Shown here: piece after piece, positions 10,156-19,736 of the stretch | How positions within the stretch are numbered: the first letter of the stretch is position 1 | Layout: every line of letters starts with the position of its first letter | NCBI RefSeq assembly: GCF_902459805.1 | Contig: NZ_CABPST010000009.1 | Location: 1-64,000, forward strand | Direction of reading: 5' to 3' | Length of the DNA: 64,000 bases | DNA from: Pandoraea bronchicola | GTDB lineage: Bacteria; Pseudomonadota; Gammaproteobacteria; Burkholderiales; Burkholderiaceae | Position numbers and translations under genes: made by a program | Notes under the pieces: generated by a model | Told to the model about the DNA's origin: nothing | Seen by the model: only the letters and a program-made list of their open reading frames with translations | The model's database searches: none

Positions 10156-11035
10156 ACGCCCGCAGGCCGGCCTCATTGTCGGCCCAGCCGCCCTTGACCT
10201 TGATCCAGACTTCCAGATACACGGGGCCGTCGAAGAGCTTCTCCATATCGACACGCGCATCGGTGGAAATCTGCTTGAGCTTAGCGCCCTTGTTGCCGAT
10301 GATCATCGCCTTGTGGTTGTCGCGATCGACCAGAATCGTCGCAAAGATCCGGCGCAGATTACCTTCCTGCTCGAACTTGTCGATGATCACCGTGCTGGTG
10401 TACGGCAGTTCGTCGCCCGTCCAGCGGAACACCTTCTCGCGCAGGATTTCCGACGCCATGAATCGCTCGCTGCGATCGGTCAGGTCGTCTTCACCATAGA
10501 TCGGCTCACCCTCGAGCAGATACGGGCGCAACACCCCCATCAGATGCTTGATGTCTTCCGCACGCTTTGCCGAGAGCGGCACGATTTCCCGGAAGTCTCG
10601 CTTCCCCCCCATCTCCTGCAAAAACGGCAACACTTTCGCTTTATCGGCGATGCGATCGAGCTTGTTGACGATGAGCAGCACAGGCGTGTTGTCAGGCAGC
10701 AGATTGAGCACCTTCTCGTCGTCCGGGCCGAAGTTGCCCGCTTCGATGACGAAAAGCACGACGTCGACGCTGGAGAGCGTGGACGTCACGGCGCGATTGA
10801 GCGAGCGGTTCAGCGCCGTCGCGTGACGCGTCTGGAACCCCGGCGTGTCGACAAAGATGTACTGCGCATCGTCCGTCGTGCAAATGCCGGTAATGCGATG
10901 GCGCGTCGTCTGCGCCTTGCGCGACGTAATGCTGATCTTTTGACCGACGAGGGCGTTGAGCAGCGTCGATTTGCCGACGTTCGGACGCCCGACGATCGCC
11001 ACGGTCCCGCAGCGAAAATCCGTCTTATCGTTCAT
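10142..11035 (-). CDS. era: GTPase Era
   Basis: Essential GTPase that binds the 3' end of 16S rRNA through a KH domain and couples 30S maturation to growth. The 297-aa protein has G1 [11 protein letters not shown]3 DTPGF, G4 NKLD and a C-terminal KH domain with [10 protein letters not shown]. The ATG at 11035 gives MNDKTDF shortly before the G1 loop; upstream residues to 11074 are not family-like. It follows rnc by 57 bp and overlaps recO, the canonical rnc-era-recO order. Confidence 0.98.
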   Translation of the reverse strand: MNDKTDFRCGTVAIVGRPNVGKSTLLNALVGQKISITSRKAQTTRHRITGICTTDDAQYIFVDTPGFQTRHATALNRSLNRAVTSTLSSVDVVLFVIEAGNFGPDDEKVLNLLPDNTPVLLIVNKLDRIADKAKVLPFLQEMGGKRDFREIVPLSAKRAEDIKHLMGVLRPYLLEGEPIYGEDDLTDRSERFMASEILREKVFRWTGDELPYTSTVIIDKFEQEGNLRRIFATILVDRDNHKAMIIGNKGAKLKQISTDARVDMEKLFDGPVYLEVWIKVKGGWADNEAGLRAYGYE

Positions 11036-11092
11036 GGTTGGAAACTCTCTTGATAGGGGGCCGGCGCCTCGCACCGCCCCCTTGAATGGGGC

Positions 11093-12097
11093 TCAGGCGG
11101 CTGCCGGGGGTTGCTTGGCGGCGTCGGTCTTCTCGGCAGTCTTATCCGCGCCTTTGTCCACAGGGACCGCCGCCGGGCGTGCCGAGCCGTTGCTGACAGA
11201 CGCCGTCATGGCCGGAACACTGCCCGAGCCTGCGGCGGCGTCGCGGGTGTCCTTCGGCTCCTTGACGTCCTTCGTATCTTTCGCGTCCTTCGGCTCACGC
11301 GCCTCGCCCGCCTGCGCAGTGCTCATCTGGCCAGCCTTCTTCGCCTCGGAGGCTGCGGCCTTCGCCGCACGCTTCTTCGCAGCCTTGGCACTCTTCTCGG
11401 CCTTCGGCTTGGCAAGCGCCGGCATCTTCTGCACTTCCTCCAACGCTTTCTTGGCGGCGGCCTGCTCGGCGGCACGTCGGCTTGCGCCCGAGCCACCGAC
11501 CTTGATGTCGAGCTTTGGCACCGTGCACTCAACCTCGAACTGCTGGTTGTGTGCCGCGCCATGCGTCGCAATCACCGTGTACTGCGGCAGAGCAATCTTG
11601 TGACCTTGCAGATACTCCTGGAGCAGCGTCTTGGCATCCTTGCCGAGGGTCTTCGGATCGACATGTTCGAGCACCGGGGTGTACAGACGCTCGATCGCCG
11701 CATACGCCGCGTAGAAACCGCCATCGAGATACATTGCCCCGAACAGGGCCTCGAGCGTGTCGGCCAGAATCGACGGACGGCGGAAACCGCCGCTCTTGAG
11801 TTCCCCCTCGCCCAGCCGCAGGAAATCGGAGACGCCGAGCGTTTGCGCGATTTCGTACAACGACTGCTGTTTGACGAGATTGGCGCGCACACGCGAGAGG
11901 TCGCCTTCGTCGAGCTTGCCATAGCGACGGAACAGGATCGCGGCTACCGAACAGTTCAGAATGGAATCGCCGAGAAACTCCAGCCGCTCATTGTTGGCGG
12001 CACTATGGCTACGATGCGTCAACGCTTGGCAAAGCAATTCCGCATCGTGGAAACGATACTGGAGACGTTCTTCCAGTTGGTTCAGAGATTGAGACAT
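11093..12097 (-). CDS. rnc: ribonuclease III with long C-terminal tail
   Basis: Double-strand-specific endonuclease that processes rRNA precursors and many mRNAs. The RNase III signature [12 protein letters not shown] is near residue 37, the second acidic motif FGAMYLDGG near residue 110, and a dsRNA-binding domain runs from about 155 to 225 ([19 protein letters not shown]). Length is 334 aa against 226 in E. coli: after the dsRBD comes about 105 residues of Lys/Ala-rich and then Lys/Asp-repeat low-complexity sequence. The ATG at 12097 yields the family start [16 protein letters not shown]; the upstream open frame to 12265 is not protein-like. It heads the rnc-era-recO-pdxJ-acpS-nagZ group. 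Confidence 0.96.
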   Translation of the reverse strand: MSQSLNQLEERLQYRFHDAELLCQALTHRSHSAANNERLEFLGDSILNCSVAAILFRRYGKLDEGDLSRVRANLVKQQSLYEIAQTLGVSDFLRLGEGELKSGGFRRPSILADTLEALFGAMYLDGGFYAAYAAIERLYTPVLEHVDPKTLGKDAKTLLQEYLQGHKIALPQYTVIATHGAAHNQQFEVECTVPKLDIKVGGSGASRRAAEQAAAKKALEEVQKMPALAKPKAEKSAKAAKKRAAKAAASEAKKAGQMSTAQAGEAREPKDAKDTKDVKEPKDTRDAAAGSGSVPAMTASVSNGSARPAAVPVDKGADKTAEKTDAAKQPPAAA

Positions 12098-12288
12098 GGC
12101 GCAAGTATAGCGCGACGCTCCCGCCCCGGCGCGCGTCGTCGCCAAGAAACGACGGGCTAAACGGCCGTCCGGCGGCCTTTTCGGACTCGCGTGAGAGCGC
12201 TGGATCGGACATTTCCGAGGCGATGACGAGTCGATCCCCCCGATGGTCCGTACCCGTCGCACCATTTAATTCGATTTTTAAAATAATA

Positions 12289-12324
12289 ATGCGGAAATCG
12301 ACGATTTATCGTCAATTTCCGCAT
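12289..12324 (-). terminator. rho-independent terminator between lepB and rnc
   Basis: Inverted repeat ATGCGGAAATCGACGA (12289-12304) with TCGTCAATTTCCGCAT (12309-12324), one mismatch, 4-nt loop. On the minus strand it is followed by TATTATTTT, so it would stop transcripts leaving lepB before rnc. The region is markedly AT-richer than its surroundings. It implies that rnc-era and downstream genes have a separate promoter in 12098-12290. Confidence 0.75.
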
Positions 12325-12372
12325 CAATGAAATCTTCATCCGGGGAGATGACCTTCCCGGCGAAGCACAGGC

Positions 12373-13287
12373 TTACTGGAAGCCGCCCAGGCGCTTGAGG
12401 TTCGAGAAGTTCATCCAGATGAAGAACGCCCGGCCCACGATGTTCTGCTCGGGCACGAAGCCCCAGTAACGGCTGTCCGCGCTGTTATCGCGGTTGTCGC
12501 CCATCATGAAGTAGTTGCCCGGAGGCACCTTGCAGATCACGCCCTGGCTGTTGTACTGGCAGTTCTGCTTGTTCGGGAAATCGTCGGCGCCCATGATGTA
12601 CGGCGGCACGTTCGGATCGTTCAGAATGCGATGCTTCACGCCGCCCACCGTCTCTTCGAACTGCTTGAAGTAAGCGATGTGCTCCTCGTCGAAGTAGTCG
12701 GGCAGGGCCGTCTCGGGCACCGGTTGACCGTTCACCGTGAGCTTCTTGTTCTCATACGCCACCACGTCGCCCGGCACGCCGATCACGCGCTTGATGTAGT
12801 CCATCGACTCATCTTTCGGGTAACGGAACACCACCACGTCGCCACGCTTCGGCTCACCCAGCTCGACGATCTTCTTGTTGATCACCGGCAGGCGAATCCC
12901 GTAGTCGAACTTGTTCACGAGGATGAAGTCGCCGACGAGCAGCGTCGGAATCATCGAGCCGGACGGGATCTTGAACGGCTCGACGACAAACGAGCGCAGC
13001 ACGAATACCGCCAGAATCACCGGGAAGAAGCTCGCCGAATACTCGAGCCACCAAGGCTGACGCAGCTTGTCGTCACGCACTTTCGCACGCGCGCTCGAAA
13101 GCGCGCTGCCTTCCTGCGTGCCAGAGCCCTGAACGCCGGATCCCTGCAACGAAAGCTGCTGCTGATCGAATTGCGCCACAGCCTCCTGTGCTGCCCGGCG
13201 GCGCGCCGGTTGAAACACCAACTTGTCGGCCACCCAGGCCACCCCGGTCACCAGCACCAGGATCAAAAGAATCAGGGCGAAATTCAT
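12373..13287 (-). CDS. lepB: signal peptidase I
   Basis: Inner-membrane protease that cleaves signal peptides of Sec and Tat exported proteins. The 304-aa protein starts with a transmembrane segment (NFALILLILVLVTGVAWV), has a second one near residue 95, and then the periplasmic catalytic domain with the nucleophile Ser in PSGSMIPTL and the general-base Lys in YIKRVIGVPGD. The C-terminal box GDNRDNSADSRYWGFV is intact. It starts 18 bp after lepA ends, the usual lepA-lepB pair. Confidence 0.97.
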   Translation of the reverse strand: MNFALILLILVLVTGVAWVADKLVFQPARRRAAQEAVAQFDQQQLSLQGSGVQGSGTQEGSALSSARAKVRDDKLRQPWWLEYSASFFPVILAVFVLRSFVVEPFKIPSGSMIPTLLVGDFILVNKFDYGIRLPVINKKIVELGEPKRGDVVVFRYPKDESMDYIKRVIGVPGDVVAYENKKLTVNGQPVPETALPDYFDEEHIAYFKQFEETVGGVKHRILNDPNVPPYIMGADDFPNKQNCQYNSQGVICKVPPGNYFMMGDNRDNSADSRYWGFVPEQNIVGRAFFIWMNFSNLKRLGGFQ

Positions 13288-13305
13288 GCGGGACCTGTCG
13301 CTACG

Positions 13306-15111
13306 TTATTTGTCTTCGACTTGCAAAATGGCGAGGAACGCTTCCTGAGGAATCTCGACACTCCCCACCTGCTTCATGCGCTTCTTACCTTCCTTCTGTT
13401 TCTCAAGCAGCTTCTTCTTACGCGTGATGTCGCCACCATAGCATTTCGCCAGCACGTTCTTACGCAATGCCTTGATGTTCTCACGGGCAATGATGTTCGC
13501 ACCGATGGCCGCCTGAATCGCCACGTCGTACATCTGACGCGGAATGATTTCGCGCATCTTGGCCGCCACCTGATTGCCGCGACGACGGCTCTCCGAACGG
13601 TGCACGATGATCGACAGTGCGTCGACCTTGTCGCCGTTGATCAGCATGTCGACCTTGACCACATCCGAGGTGCGGTATTCCTTGAACTCGTAGTCCATCG
13701 ACGCATAGCCGCGCGACACCGACTTCAGACGATCGAAGAAATCGAGCACGATTTCGGCCATCGGAATTTCGTAAATCAAGCGAACCTGACGGCCGTGGTA
13801 TTGCATGTCGATCTGCACACCGCGCTTTTGCTGGCACAGCGTGACCACTGCGCCGACATATTCCTGCGGCATGTACAGGTTGACCGTGACGATAGGCTCG
13901 CGAATTTCTTCGATGCGGCCCGGGTCCGGCATCTTCGACGGGTTTTCCACCGTTGTCAGCGTGCCATCGCGCTCGATCACCTCATAGATCACGGTCGGGG
14001 CCGTGGTGATGAGGTCCATGTCGAACTCGCGCTCCAGACGCTCCTGCACGATTTCCATGTGCAGCAGGCCCAGGAAGCCGCAACGGAAGCCGAAGCCGAG
14101 TGCCTGCGAGACTTCCGGTTCGTATTGCAGCGAGGCGTCGTTGAGCTTGAGCTTTTCGAGCGATTCGCGCAGCGCGTCGTACTGATTCGCCTCGACCGGA
14201 TAGAGGCCGGCGAACACCTGCGGCTTGACTTCCTTGAAGCCCGGCAGCGGTTCCGGCGCCGGCTTGGTCGTGGTCGTGACGGCGTGCGTCACGGTGTCAC
14301 CGACCTTGGCTGCGTGCAGTTCCTTGATACCGGAAATGATGAAACCCACCTGACCGGCCGACAGCGACTCACGTTGCTGGGAGCGCGGGGTAAACACACC
14401 GACCTGCTCGACCGGATACGTCGCACCGGTGGCCATCAGTTGAATCTTTTCCTTCGGCTTGAGCGTGCCGTTGACCACGCGCACCAGCATCACCACGCCT
14501 ACGTAGTTGTCGAACCACGAGTCGATGATCAGGGCCTGGAGCGGAGCACTTGGGTCACCCTTGGGCGGCGGCACCTTGGCGATGAGGGATTCGAGCACAT
14601 CTTCCACGCCGAAGCCCGTCTTGGCCGAGCAGCGCACGGCGTCGACTGCCTCGATACCGATAACGTCCTCGATTTCCTGAATCGCGTTTTCCGGCTCGGC
14701 AGACGGCAGGTCGATCTTGTTGAGCACGGGCACGACTTCCACGCCCAGTTCGATTGCCGTGTAGCAGTTCGCCACGGTCTGGGCTTCCACACCCTGCGAG
14801 GCGTCGACTACGAGCAACGCGCCTTCGCACGCGGACAGCGAGCGGCTCACTTCGTACGAGAAGTCGACGTGTCCCGGCGTGTCGATGAGGTTCAGGTTGT
14901 AGACCTTGCCGTCGCGCGCCTTGTATTGCAGCGCCGCCGTCTGTGCCTTGATGGTAATGCCACGCTCACGCTCGAGGTCCATCGAGTCGAGGACTCGGGA
15001 TTCCATTTCACGATCGGACAAACCGCCGCTCAACTGGATGATGCGATCGGCCAGGGTCGATTTCCCGTGGTCGATGTGGGCGATGATCGAAAAATTGCGA
15101 ATATGGTCCAT
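13306..15111 (-). CDS. lepA: elongation factor 4 (LepA GTPase)
   Basis: Ribosome-associated GTPase linked to back-translocation and initiation or biogenesis defects under stress. The 601-aa protein shows G1 AHIDHGKST, the G2 segment RERGITIK, G3 DTPGHVDF and G4 NKIDLP, followed by EF-G-like domains and the LepA-specific C-terminal domain ending in [20 protein letters not shown]. Length equals the family norm. It lies 187 bp downstream of a small glutaredoxin-like gene, and the interval may hold a promoter. Confidence 0.98.
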   Translation of the reverse strand: MDHIRNFSIIAHIDHGKSTLADRIIQLSGGLSDREMESRVLDSMDLERERGITIKAQTAALQYKARDGKVYNLNLIDTPGHVDFSYEVSRSLSACEGALLVVDASQGVEAQTVANCYTAIELGVEVVPVLNKIDLPSAEPENAIQEIEDVIGIEAVDAVRCSAKTGFGVEDVLESLIAKVPPPKGDPSAPLQALIIDSWFDNYVGVVMLVRVVNGTLKPKEKIQLMATGATYPVEQVGVFTPRSQQRESLSAGQVGFIISGIKELHAAKVGDTVTHAVTTTTKPAPEPLPGFKEVKPQVFAGLYPVEANQYDALRESLEKLKLNDASLQYEPEVSQALGFGFRCGFLGLLHMEIVQERLEREFDMDLITTAPTVIYEVIERDGTLTTVENPSKMPDPGRIEEIREPIVTVNLYMPQEYVGAVVTLCQQKRGVQIDMQYHGRQVRLIYEIPMAEIVLDFFDRLKSVSRGYASMDYEFKEYRTSDVVKVDMLINGDKVDALSIIVHRSESRRRGNQVAAKMREIIPRQMYDVAIQAAIGANIIARENIKALRKNVLAKCYGGDITRKKKLLEKQKEGKKRMKQVGSVEIPQEAFLAILQVEDK

Positions 15112-15298
15112 GAGGCGGGGCTATAGAAAAGTCGGTGCCATCGGATTCGGCTCGGCAGCGACTTTCGAGAGAATCGGCAAACACGACATTTTAGCCGAAA
15201 GCGCACCGATTCCGTCCGGAATCGCACGCATCGCGGCATGACATCGGTAATGGCGGGAGGGTTCTGGGGTCGTTCGAGGAATCGTGGTGGGCGTAACG

Positions 15299-15544
15299 TC
15301 AATCCGATTGCAATGCAGCAGCGACCGCCGCTGCGTCGAAACGATACCTGCACAACTCGCGCCCGCCCAATGCAAGCACGGGCACGATCTCGTCATACTG
15401 CGCCTCGAGCGCCGGGTCGCTGTCGACATCGACGACCGTGACCGAAAAATCCCAAGCCGGGCGCATCGCTTCGAGCGCCGCAAGCATGTCATCGCAGAGA
15501 TGACACCACTTGCGGCCGTAAAGCGTCAGCGCCGGTGCCGTCAT
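15299..15544 (-). CDS. glutaredoxin-family thiol protein
   Basis: Small (81 aa) thioredoxin-fold protein, probably cytosolic. A redox-type CxxC, written CHLC, is at residues 14-17 just after the first strand (LTLYGRKW), and a cis-proline VPVLAL loop is near residue 55; both are typical of the YruB/DUF836 glutaredoxin-like family. It lies 12 bp after mucD in the same direction and is probably co-transcribed with the envelope stress genes. The substrate is unknown. Confidence 0.85.
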   Translation of the reverse strand: MTAPALTLYGRKWCHLCDDMLAALEAMRPAWDFSVTVVDVDSDPALEAQYDEIVPVLALGGRELCRYRFDAAAVAAALQSD

Positions 15545-15556
15545 GATGCCCCGGTA

Positions 15557-17041
15557 TTACTTGCCGGGTGCGCGCGGGCGCAGCGGCACGAACTGTGTGG
15601 CGTCGCCGCGACGCACCAGGATCGGTACGAGACGCTTCGGATCCAGCGCCTTGACCACATCTTCGAATTGCTTCGCGCTGACGATGTCGGCGTCGCCCAC
15701 ACGCAGGATGATGTCGCCCTGCTGCAGTCCCGCCCGGCCCGCCGGACCTTCCGCCAGCTCCACCTGCACGCCGCCGCGCAGCTTCAAGTCCTTTTTCTGT
15801 GCGTCGGTCAGGTCGGAGACCACCAGACCCAGCGCGTTCGGATGCGGCGTATCGGCACTTCCGCTCTGCGCCTTCGACGCCTTCGGGGCATCGGTATCCG
15901 CTTCCGCGATCGTGATGCGCAGATCCTGATTCTTACCCTTGCGCAGGACTTGCAGCGTGGCGCTCGAACCCGGCTTCGTCTCGCCGACCATGCGCGGCAG
16001 ATCCGTTGCATGATCGACGGCACGGCCTTCGAATTTCATGATGATATCGCCGGGCTGCACGCCTGCCTTCTCGGCCGGGCTACCCGGCTCGATGCTGCGC
16101 ACGAGCGCACCCTGCGCACGCGGCAGCCCCAGCGAGTCGGCCACATCCTTGCTGACCTCGCTGATCGCCACGCCGATCCGGCCACGCACCACTTTGCCGC
16201 TCTTCTTGAGCTGGTCGGCCACGCGCATGACTTCGTCGATCGGAATCGCGAACGAAATGCCCATGAAGCCGCCGGTCTGGCTGTAGATCATCGAGTTGAT
16301 GCCCACGACCTCACCGCGCATATTGATGAGCGGACCGCCCGAATTGCCCGGGTTCACGGCCACATCCGTCTGGATGAACGGCAGGTAATCGCCGGTATCG
16401 CGGCCCTTGGCCGACACAATGCCCGCAGTGACCGTGTTTTCGAGACCGAACGGCGAACCGATGGCCACCACCCACTCGCCGACGCGCAGCTTATTGGAGT
16501 CGCCCACCGGCACGGTCGGCAAATCCTTGGCGTCGACCTTGACCACGGCAACGTCGGTGCGTTTGTCCGCGCCAACCAGCTTCGCCTTGAACTCGCGCTT
16601 GTCGGTGAGGGTGACGTAGATACTCTCAGCGCCATCGACAACGTGCGCATTGGTGAGGATATAGCCGTCGGCCGACACGATGAATCCCGACCCGACGCCG
16701 CTATTCTGCTCTTCATCTGGCTGAGGCTGGCCGCGTCGCGGCGTACCGCCCTTCGGGCTTGGCTGCGGCATCGGAACGCCGAAGAACCGGCGGAACAGCT
16801 CGGCCATGTCGTCGTCCATACCCGGCGGCAAGCCTCGCTGACTGCGGCTCACGCGCTCGGTCGTCCGAATGTTCACGACGGCCGGGCCGACGCGATCGAC
16901 AAGCTGAGTGAAATCGGGAAGATTGGTAACGAGCGGTGCGGTCGACGCCGAAGCCGGAGCGGCAAAGGCGGCAGGCGCTCCCGCCAATTGAGCGGCAATA
17001 GCGCCGCCGAGGATGACACGAAGCAGGAGAGTCTTCTTCAT
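15557..17041 (-). CDS. mucD: periplasmic serine protease, DegP/MucD (HtrA) family
   Basis: Periplasmic quality-control protease and chaperone, a sigma-E regulon member. The 494-aa protein has an N-terminal signal peptide ending AFAAPA, a trypsin-like domain with the triad His in ILTNAHVV, Asp in DVAVVKVD and Ser in NPGNSGGPL, and two PDZ domains. The position after rseB matches the algU-mucA-mucB-mucD order of pseudomonads and Burkholderiales, hence the symbol; degP would be an equivalent name. The 129-bp interval to rseB could hold an internal promoter. Confidence 0.95.
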   Translation of the reverse strand: MKKTLLLRVILGGAIAAQLAGAPAAFAAPASASTAPLVTNLPDFTQLVDRVGPAVVNIRTTERVSRSQRGLPPGMDDDMAELFRRFFGVPMPQPSPKGGTPRRGQPQPDEEQNSGVGSGFIVSADGYILTNAHVVDGAESIYVTLTDKREFKAKLVGADKRTDVAVVKVDAKDLPTVPVGDSNKLRVGEWVVAIGSPFGLENTVTAGIVSAKGRDTGDYLPFIQTDVAVNPGNSGGPLINMRGEVVGINSMIYSQTGGFMGISFAIPIDEVMRVADQLKKSGKVVRGRIGVAISEVSKDVADSLGLPRAQGALVRSIEPGSPAEKAGVQPGDIIMKFEGRAVDHATDLPRMVGETKPGSSATLQVLRKGKNQDLRITIAEADTDAPKASKAQSGSADTPHPNALGLVVSDLTDAQKKDLKLRGGVQVELAEGPAGRAGLQQGDIILRVGDADIVSAKQFEDVVKALDPKRLVPILVRRGDATQFVPLRPRAPGK

Positions 17042-17170
17042 TGGAAGATCGTGGTGCGCGATAGTCTCGGAATCCCTGAGGACAGTCCGGCGCCCGACAC
17101 GGCATCGCGTCTCATTGCGCCTCGCTGCCCGGACCGCGCCGTCACCGGCCGCGGCCCACCCGACAGCCGG

Positions 17171-18229
17171 TCACTTCGCCGGCTGTTTGTACTCGATGCT
17201 GGAAGCGAACTGCTGCAGCGTGGCCTGCGGCACTTCGCCGAGCAAGGTCAGCCAGAAATCACCGTAGCGCTTGATGAGGATGTTCGTCGCTCCGGCGCTG
17301 CCGTGACCTTCCTTGCGTTCACGCGTGGCCGGCTCGATGAACACCGAAAGCCCTGCCATGCCGTCGGAATATACCACCTGCTGGACTTCCAGCGGTTTAC
17401 CGTCAGCCGTCGAACGCATCGTTCGACGCACTTCACGCACCGCCTTGAAGCCCGGCACTTTCTTGTCGACGTCAATGCTCCAGCCCGCATCGGACAGTCG
17501 CGTCGGCACAATCTGCGGCTTGATCACATGCCAGCCATGCGTGGCCTGGATCGCATGCGCGATGCGCGCCTTCTCGCTCGGCACACCAATGGAGATCTGC
17601 GAGAACGCCGCCTGCTCGAGCAGGTGACCTTCGGCATCGATGGTCTGGGCACGCAGCAGCAGGCCTGTGTTGCGATCGGCCCACAACCGGTAGCCGAAAC
17701 GATATTCGTCTTTCGGCGTGAGTTCGATCACCATGCAGTCGAAGCCTGCCATCCGCTCATTGGCCAGCACCTTCGGCGCGTAGTAATCGAGTACGTCGCG
17801 ATTGGGGGTGGCGAGCAAGGCCGGGAACGAATCCTTGCTCTCACGCTTTTCCTGGAAGACGGTCTTCTGCTCAGGAATGAGCGTGTAGACATCTTCGTTC
17901 TGACGAAGAATGCGGCGCTGACGTCCGTCCAGCGTCTCAAGCTCTTCGTACTCGTTACCCTTCTCGGCGAAGTGGCTGATCTTCGACGAGCGCATGGTCG
18001 AACCACGCTGGTAAACGAAGGTGCCAATGTAATTCTGCGTCTGCGCGGCGCGATGAATCTTGTTGAGCCACGCACTGACTTCGCGCCGCTCGATCAGCGG
18101 ATCGGCGCTCGGCGCAGAAGCCTGCGCCCACGCCTGCGTTTGCAACGTGGTCGCCAGCAGAAAAGCGAACAGGAAGAAAGTGCGCCCCTTGGGCGCACGC
18201 GGCAAGGATTCGATACTCAGGCGCTGCAT
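17171..18229 (-). CDS. rseB: sigma-E regulatory protein RseB/MucB
   Basis: Periplasmic negative regulator that binds the anti-sigma factor RseA and protects it from DegS until lipopolysaccharide or lipoprotein stress is sensed. The 352-aa protein has a signal peptide (FFLFAFLLATTLQTQAWA) and the MucB/RseB lipoprotein-binding-like domain beginning WLNKIHRAAQTQNYIGTFVYQ. Its ATG directly abuts the rseA stop codon (18230), so coupled translation is expected. Confidence 0.94.
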   Translation of the reverse strand: MQRLSIESLPRAPKGRTFFLFAFLLATTLQTQAWAQASAPSADPLIERREVSAWLNKIHRAAQTQNYIGTFVYQRGSTMRSSKISHFAEKGNEYEELETLDGRQRRILRQNEDVYTLIPEQKTVFQEKRESKDSFPALLATPNRDVLDYYAPKVLANERMAGFDCMVIELTPKDEYRFGYRLWADRNTGLLLRAQTIDAEGHLLEQAAFSQISIGVPSEKARIAHAIQATHGWHVIKPQIVPTRLSDAGWSIDVDKKVPGFKAVREVRRTMRSTADGKPLEVQQVVYSDGMAGLSVFIEPATRERKEGHGSAGATNILIKRYGDFWLTLLGEVPQATLQQFASSIEYKQPAK

Positions 18230-18931
18230 TTATTCGCCCGCTTGCGCCGAGGCTCGCATATATGGGGAGACACTCTGGCCGATCGGGGTCGGGGCATATT
18301 GCTGATGCGCTGCCAGATACTGGTCGAGACGCGCGTCGCGCAGCACGATCAGATCGTTCGGTGCGCCAGCGCTCGCGCCGTTGGCTGCCACAGCAGCTTG
18401 CGGCTGCTGCGAAAGCGCTACGCGGGTGAGACTCGAGCCACCGGCAGCCGTCGCCGGCGCAGCGGCCTGAGCCAGCACCTGCGGCTGCGCGCCACCTGCC
18501 GGATGATCCTGCAGACGCGGCACCACGACCCACGACAGCGCCGCAACCGCAGCAGCGGCAGCCGCCGTCGGCAGCACGCGGCGTACGCGCAGGAACGGAT
18601 TGATACGAGCGACTCGGGAGCCAGCGGCCTTGGCGCCTTGCGCGGCGCCAGCCTGAACGTCGGCCAGTGCGGCCGGCGCGAGCAGGTGAGGCTCGGCTTC
18701 GAGACGTGCCGCGAAGGAAGCCATGAAGGCCGACTCCGAACGCGGCAGCGTCAGTTCATCGGAACGCAGAGCGTCGCCGATCAGATGGTAGTCGTCCCAC
18801 AGAGGCCGGCCCGAGCTGTCAGCTTCGTCCAGCAGAGCGGCCAGTTCGTCCGGATCGAATTCCCCGTCCATCAACGCGGAAATCCGCTCGGCTTGCAGCC
18901 CCCGCTGCATTTGCACCGTCGCTGATCCCAT
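18230..18931 (-). CDS. rseA: anti-sigma-E factor RseA/MucA
   Basis: Single-pass inner-membrane anti-sigma factor that holds RpoE inactive. The N-terminal cytosolic domain ISALMDGEFDPDEL...WDDYHLIGDALRS matches the RseA N-terminal family; an Ala-rich membrane segment is near residues 125-145 (AAAVAALSWVVV), followed by a low-complexity periplasmic part. Length is 233 aa. The ATG at 18931 is chosen because GGGGGAT lies at Shine-Dalgarno distance; a GTG at 18973 overlapping the rpoE stop is the alternative. Confidence 0.9.
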   Translation of the reverse strand: MGSATVQMQRGLQAERISALMDGEFDPDELAALLDEADSSGRPLWDDYHLIGDALRSDELTLPRSESAFMASFAARLEAEPHLLAPAALADVQAGAAQGAKAAGSRVARINPFLRVRRVLPTAAAAAAVAALSWVVVPRLQDHPAGGAQPQVLAQAAAPATAAGGSSLTRVALSQQPQAAVAANGASAGAPNDLIVLRDARLDQYLAAHQQYAPTPIGQSVSPYMRASAQAGE

Positions 18932-18969
18932 GATATCCCCCAACGAAAATAACTTTCCCGGCGGCGCGC

Positions 18970-19569
18970 TCACCAGCGCTTACCGTCAGGCGTGTCCAGC
19001 AGCGGCCTGAGCCGGCTGGCAATCGCTTCACGCGCCCGGAAAATTCGCGAACGGACCGTTCCGATCGGGCACCCCATGGCTTCGGCGATCTCTTCGTAGC
19101 TCAAACCCTCGATTTCCCGCAGGGTAATGGCCGTTCGAAGTTCATCGGGCAAAGCCTCCATCGCTGTGTTGACCGTTTGAGCAATCTGCTTGCTCATCAG
19201 CATCGACTCAGGCGTGTTGATATCCCTTAGTTGATCGGCCTCGGCAAAAGTTTCCGCTTCTTCAGCGTTCGCTTCAGTCGAAGTCGGTGCACGGCGCCCC
19301 TGCGTTGCGAGGTGGTTCTTCGCCGTGTTGACAGCAATACGATACAGCCAGGTATAGAACGCCGACTCACCGCGAAACTGCGGCAAAGCACGGTAGGCCT
19401 TGATAAAGGCCTCCTGCGTCACATCCTCGACCTCGGCGGCATCGCGTACGAGCCGCGACACGAGGCGGATGATCTTGCGGTGATATTTCGCGACCAACAG
19501 CTCGAAGGCGGCTTTGTCGCCTTTTTGCACGCGCTCAACGAGCGCTTGGTCGATTTCTCGTTCACTCAC
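18970..19569 (-). CDS. rpoE: RNA polymerase sigma factor RpoE (AlgU)
   Basis: ECF sigma factor for envelope stress. The 199-aa protein has region 2 (EDVTQEAFIKAYRALPQF, YTWLYRIAVNTAKNHL) and region 4 (LREIEGLSYEEIAEAMGCPIGTVRSRIFRAREAI). It starts with GTG at 19569, giving the family N-terminus SEREIDQALVERVQKGD; no ATG is nearby. Regulators rseA and rseB follow directly, then mucD. It lies 167 bp downstream of fabF, with a hairpin in between. Confidence 0.97.
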   Translation of the reverse strand: MSEREIDQALVERVQKGDKAAFELLVAKYHRKIIRLVSRLVRDAAEVEDVTQEAFIKAYRALPQFRGESAFYTWLYRIAVNTAKNHLATQGRRAPTSTEANAEEAETFAEADQLRDINTPESMLMSKQIAQTVNTAMEALPDELRTAITLREIEGLSYEEIAEAMGCPIGTVRSRIFRAREAIASRLRPLLDTPDGKRW

Positions 19570-19708
19570 CTGATTTGGATCCGTATTTTCTCTGGCTGCC
19601 AGGCCTTGATCGGGCCCGATTGCACCACGGCAGCACTCGCTGCCGCGGCTGGAAGTGTCTGTGACGCCGCACGCCCGGGCACACTCACCGGAGCGTGGGT
19701 CAGCGGAA

Positions 19709-19731
19709 CGGGACGCCTGCGCGGCGTCCCG
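19709..19731 (-). terminator. GC-rich hairpin between fabF and rpoE
   Basis: CGGGACGCC (19709-19717) pairs perfectly with GGCGTCCCG (19723-19731) around a 5-nt loop, only 6 bp after the fabF stop. No T run follows on the minus strand, so this is either a weak or rho-assisted terminator or a 3'-end stabiliser separating the fab genes from the sigma-E genes. Confidence 0.45.
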
Positions 19732-19736
19732 CGAAC

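Noticed and set aside
15284-18925. A 1213-codon open frame antisense to mucD, rseB and rseA
   Set aside because: Same cause: the opposite strand holds three clear genes in conserved order, and the antisense translation is low-quality and repetitive in composition.
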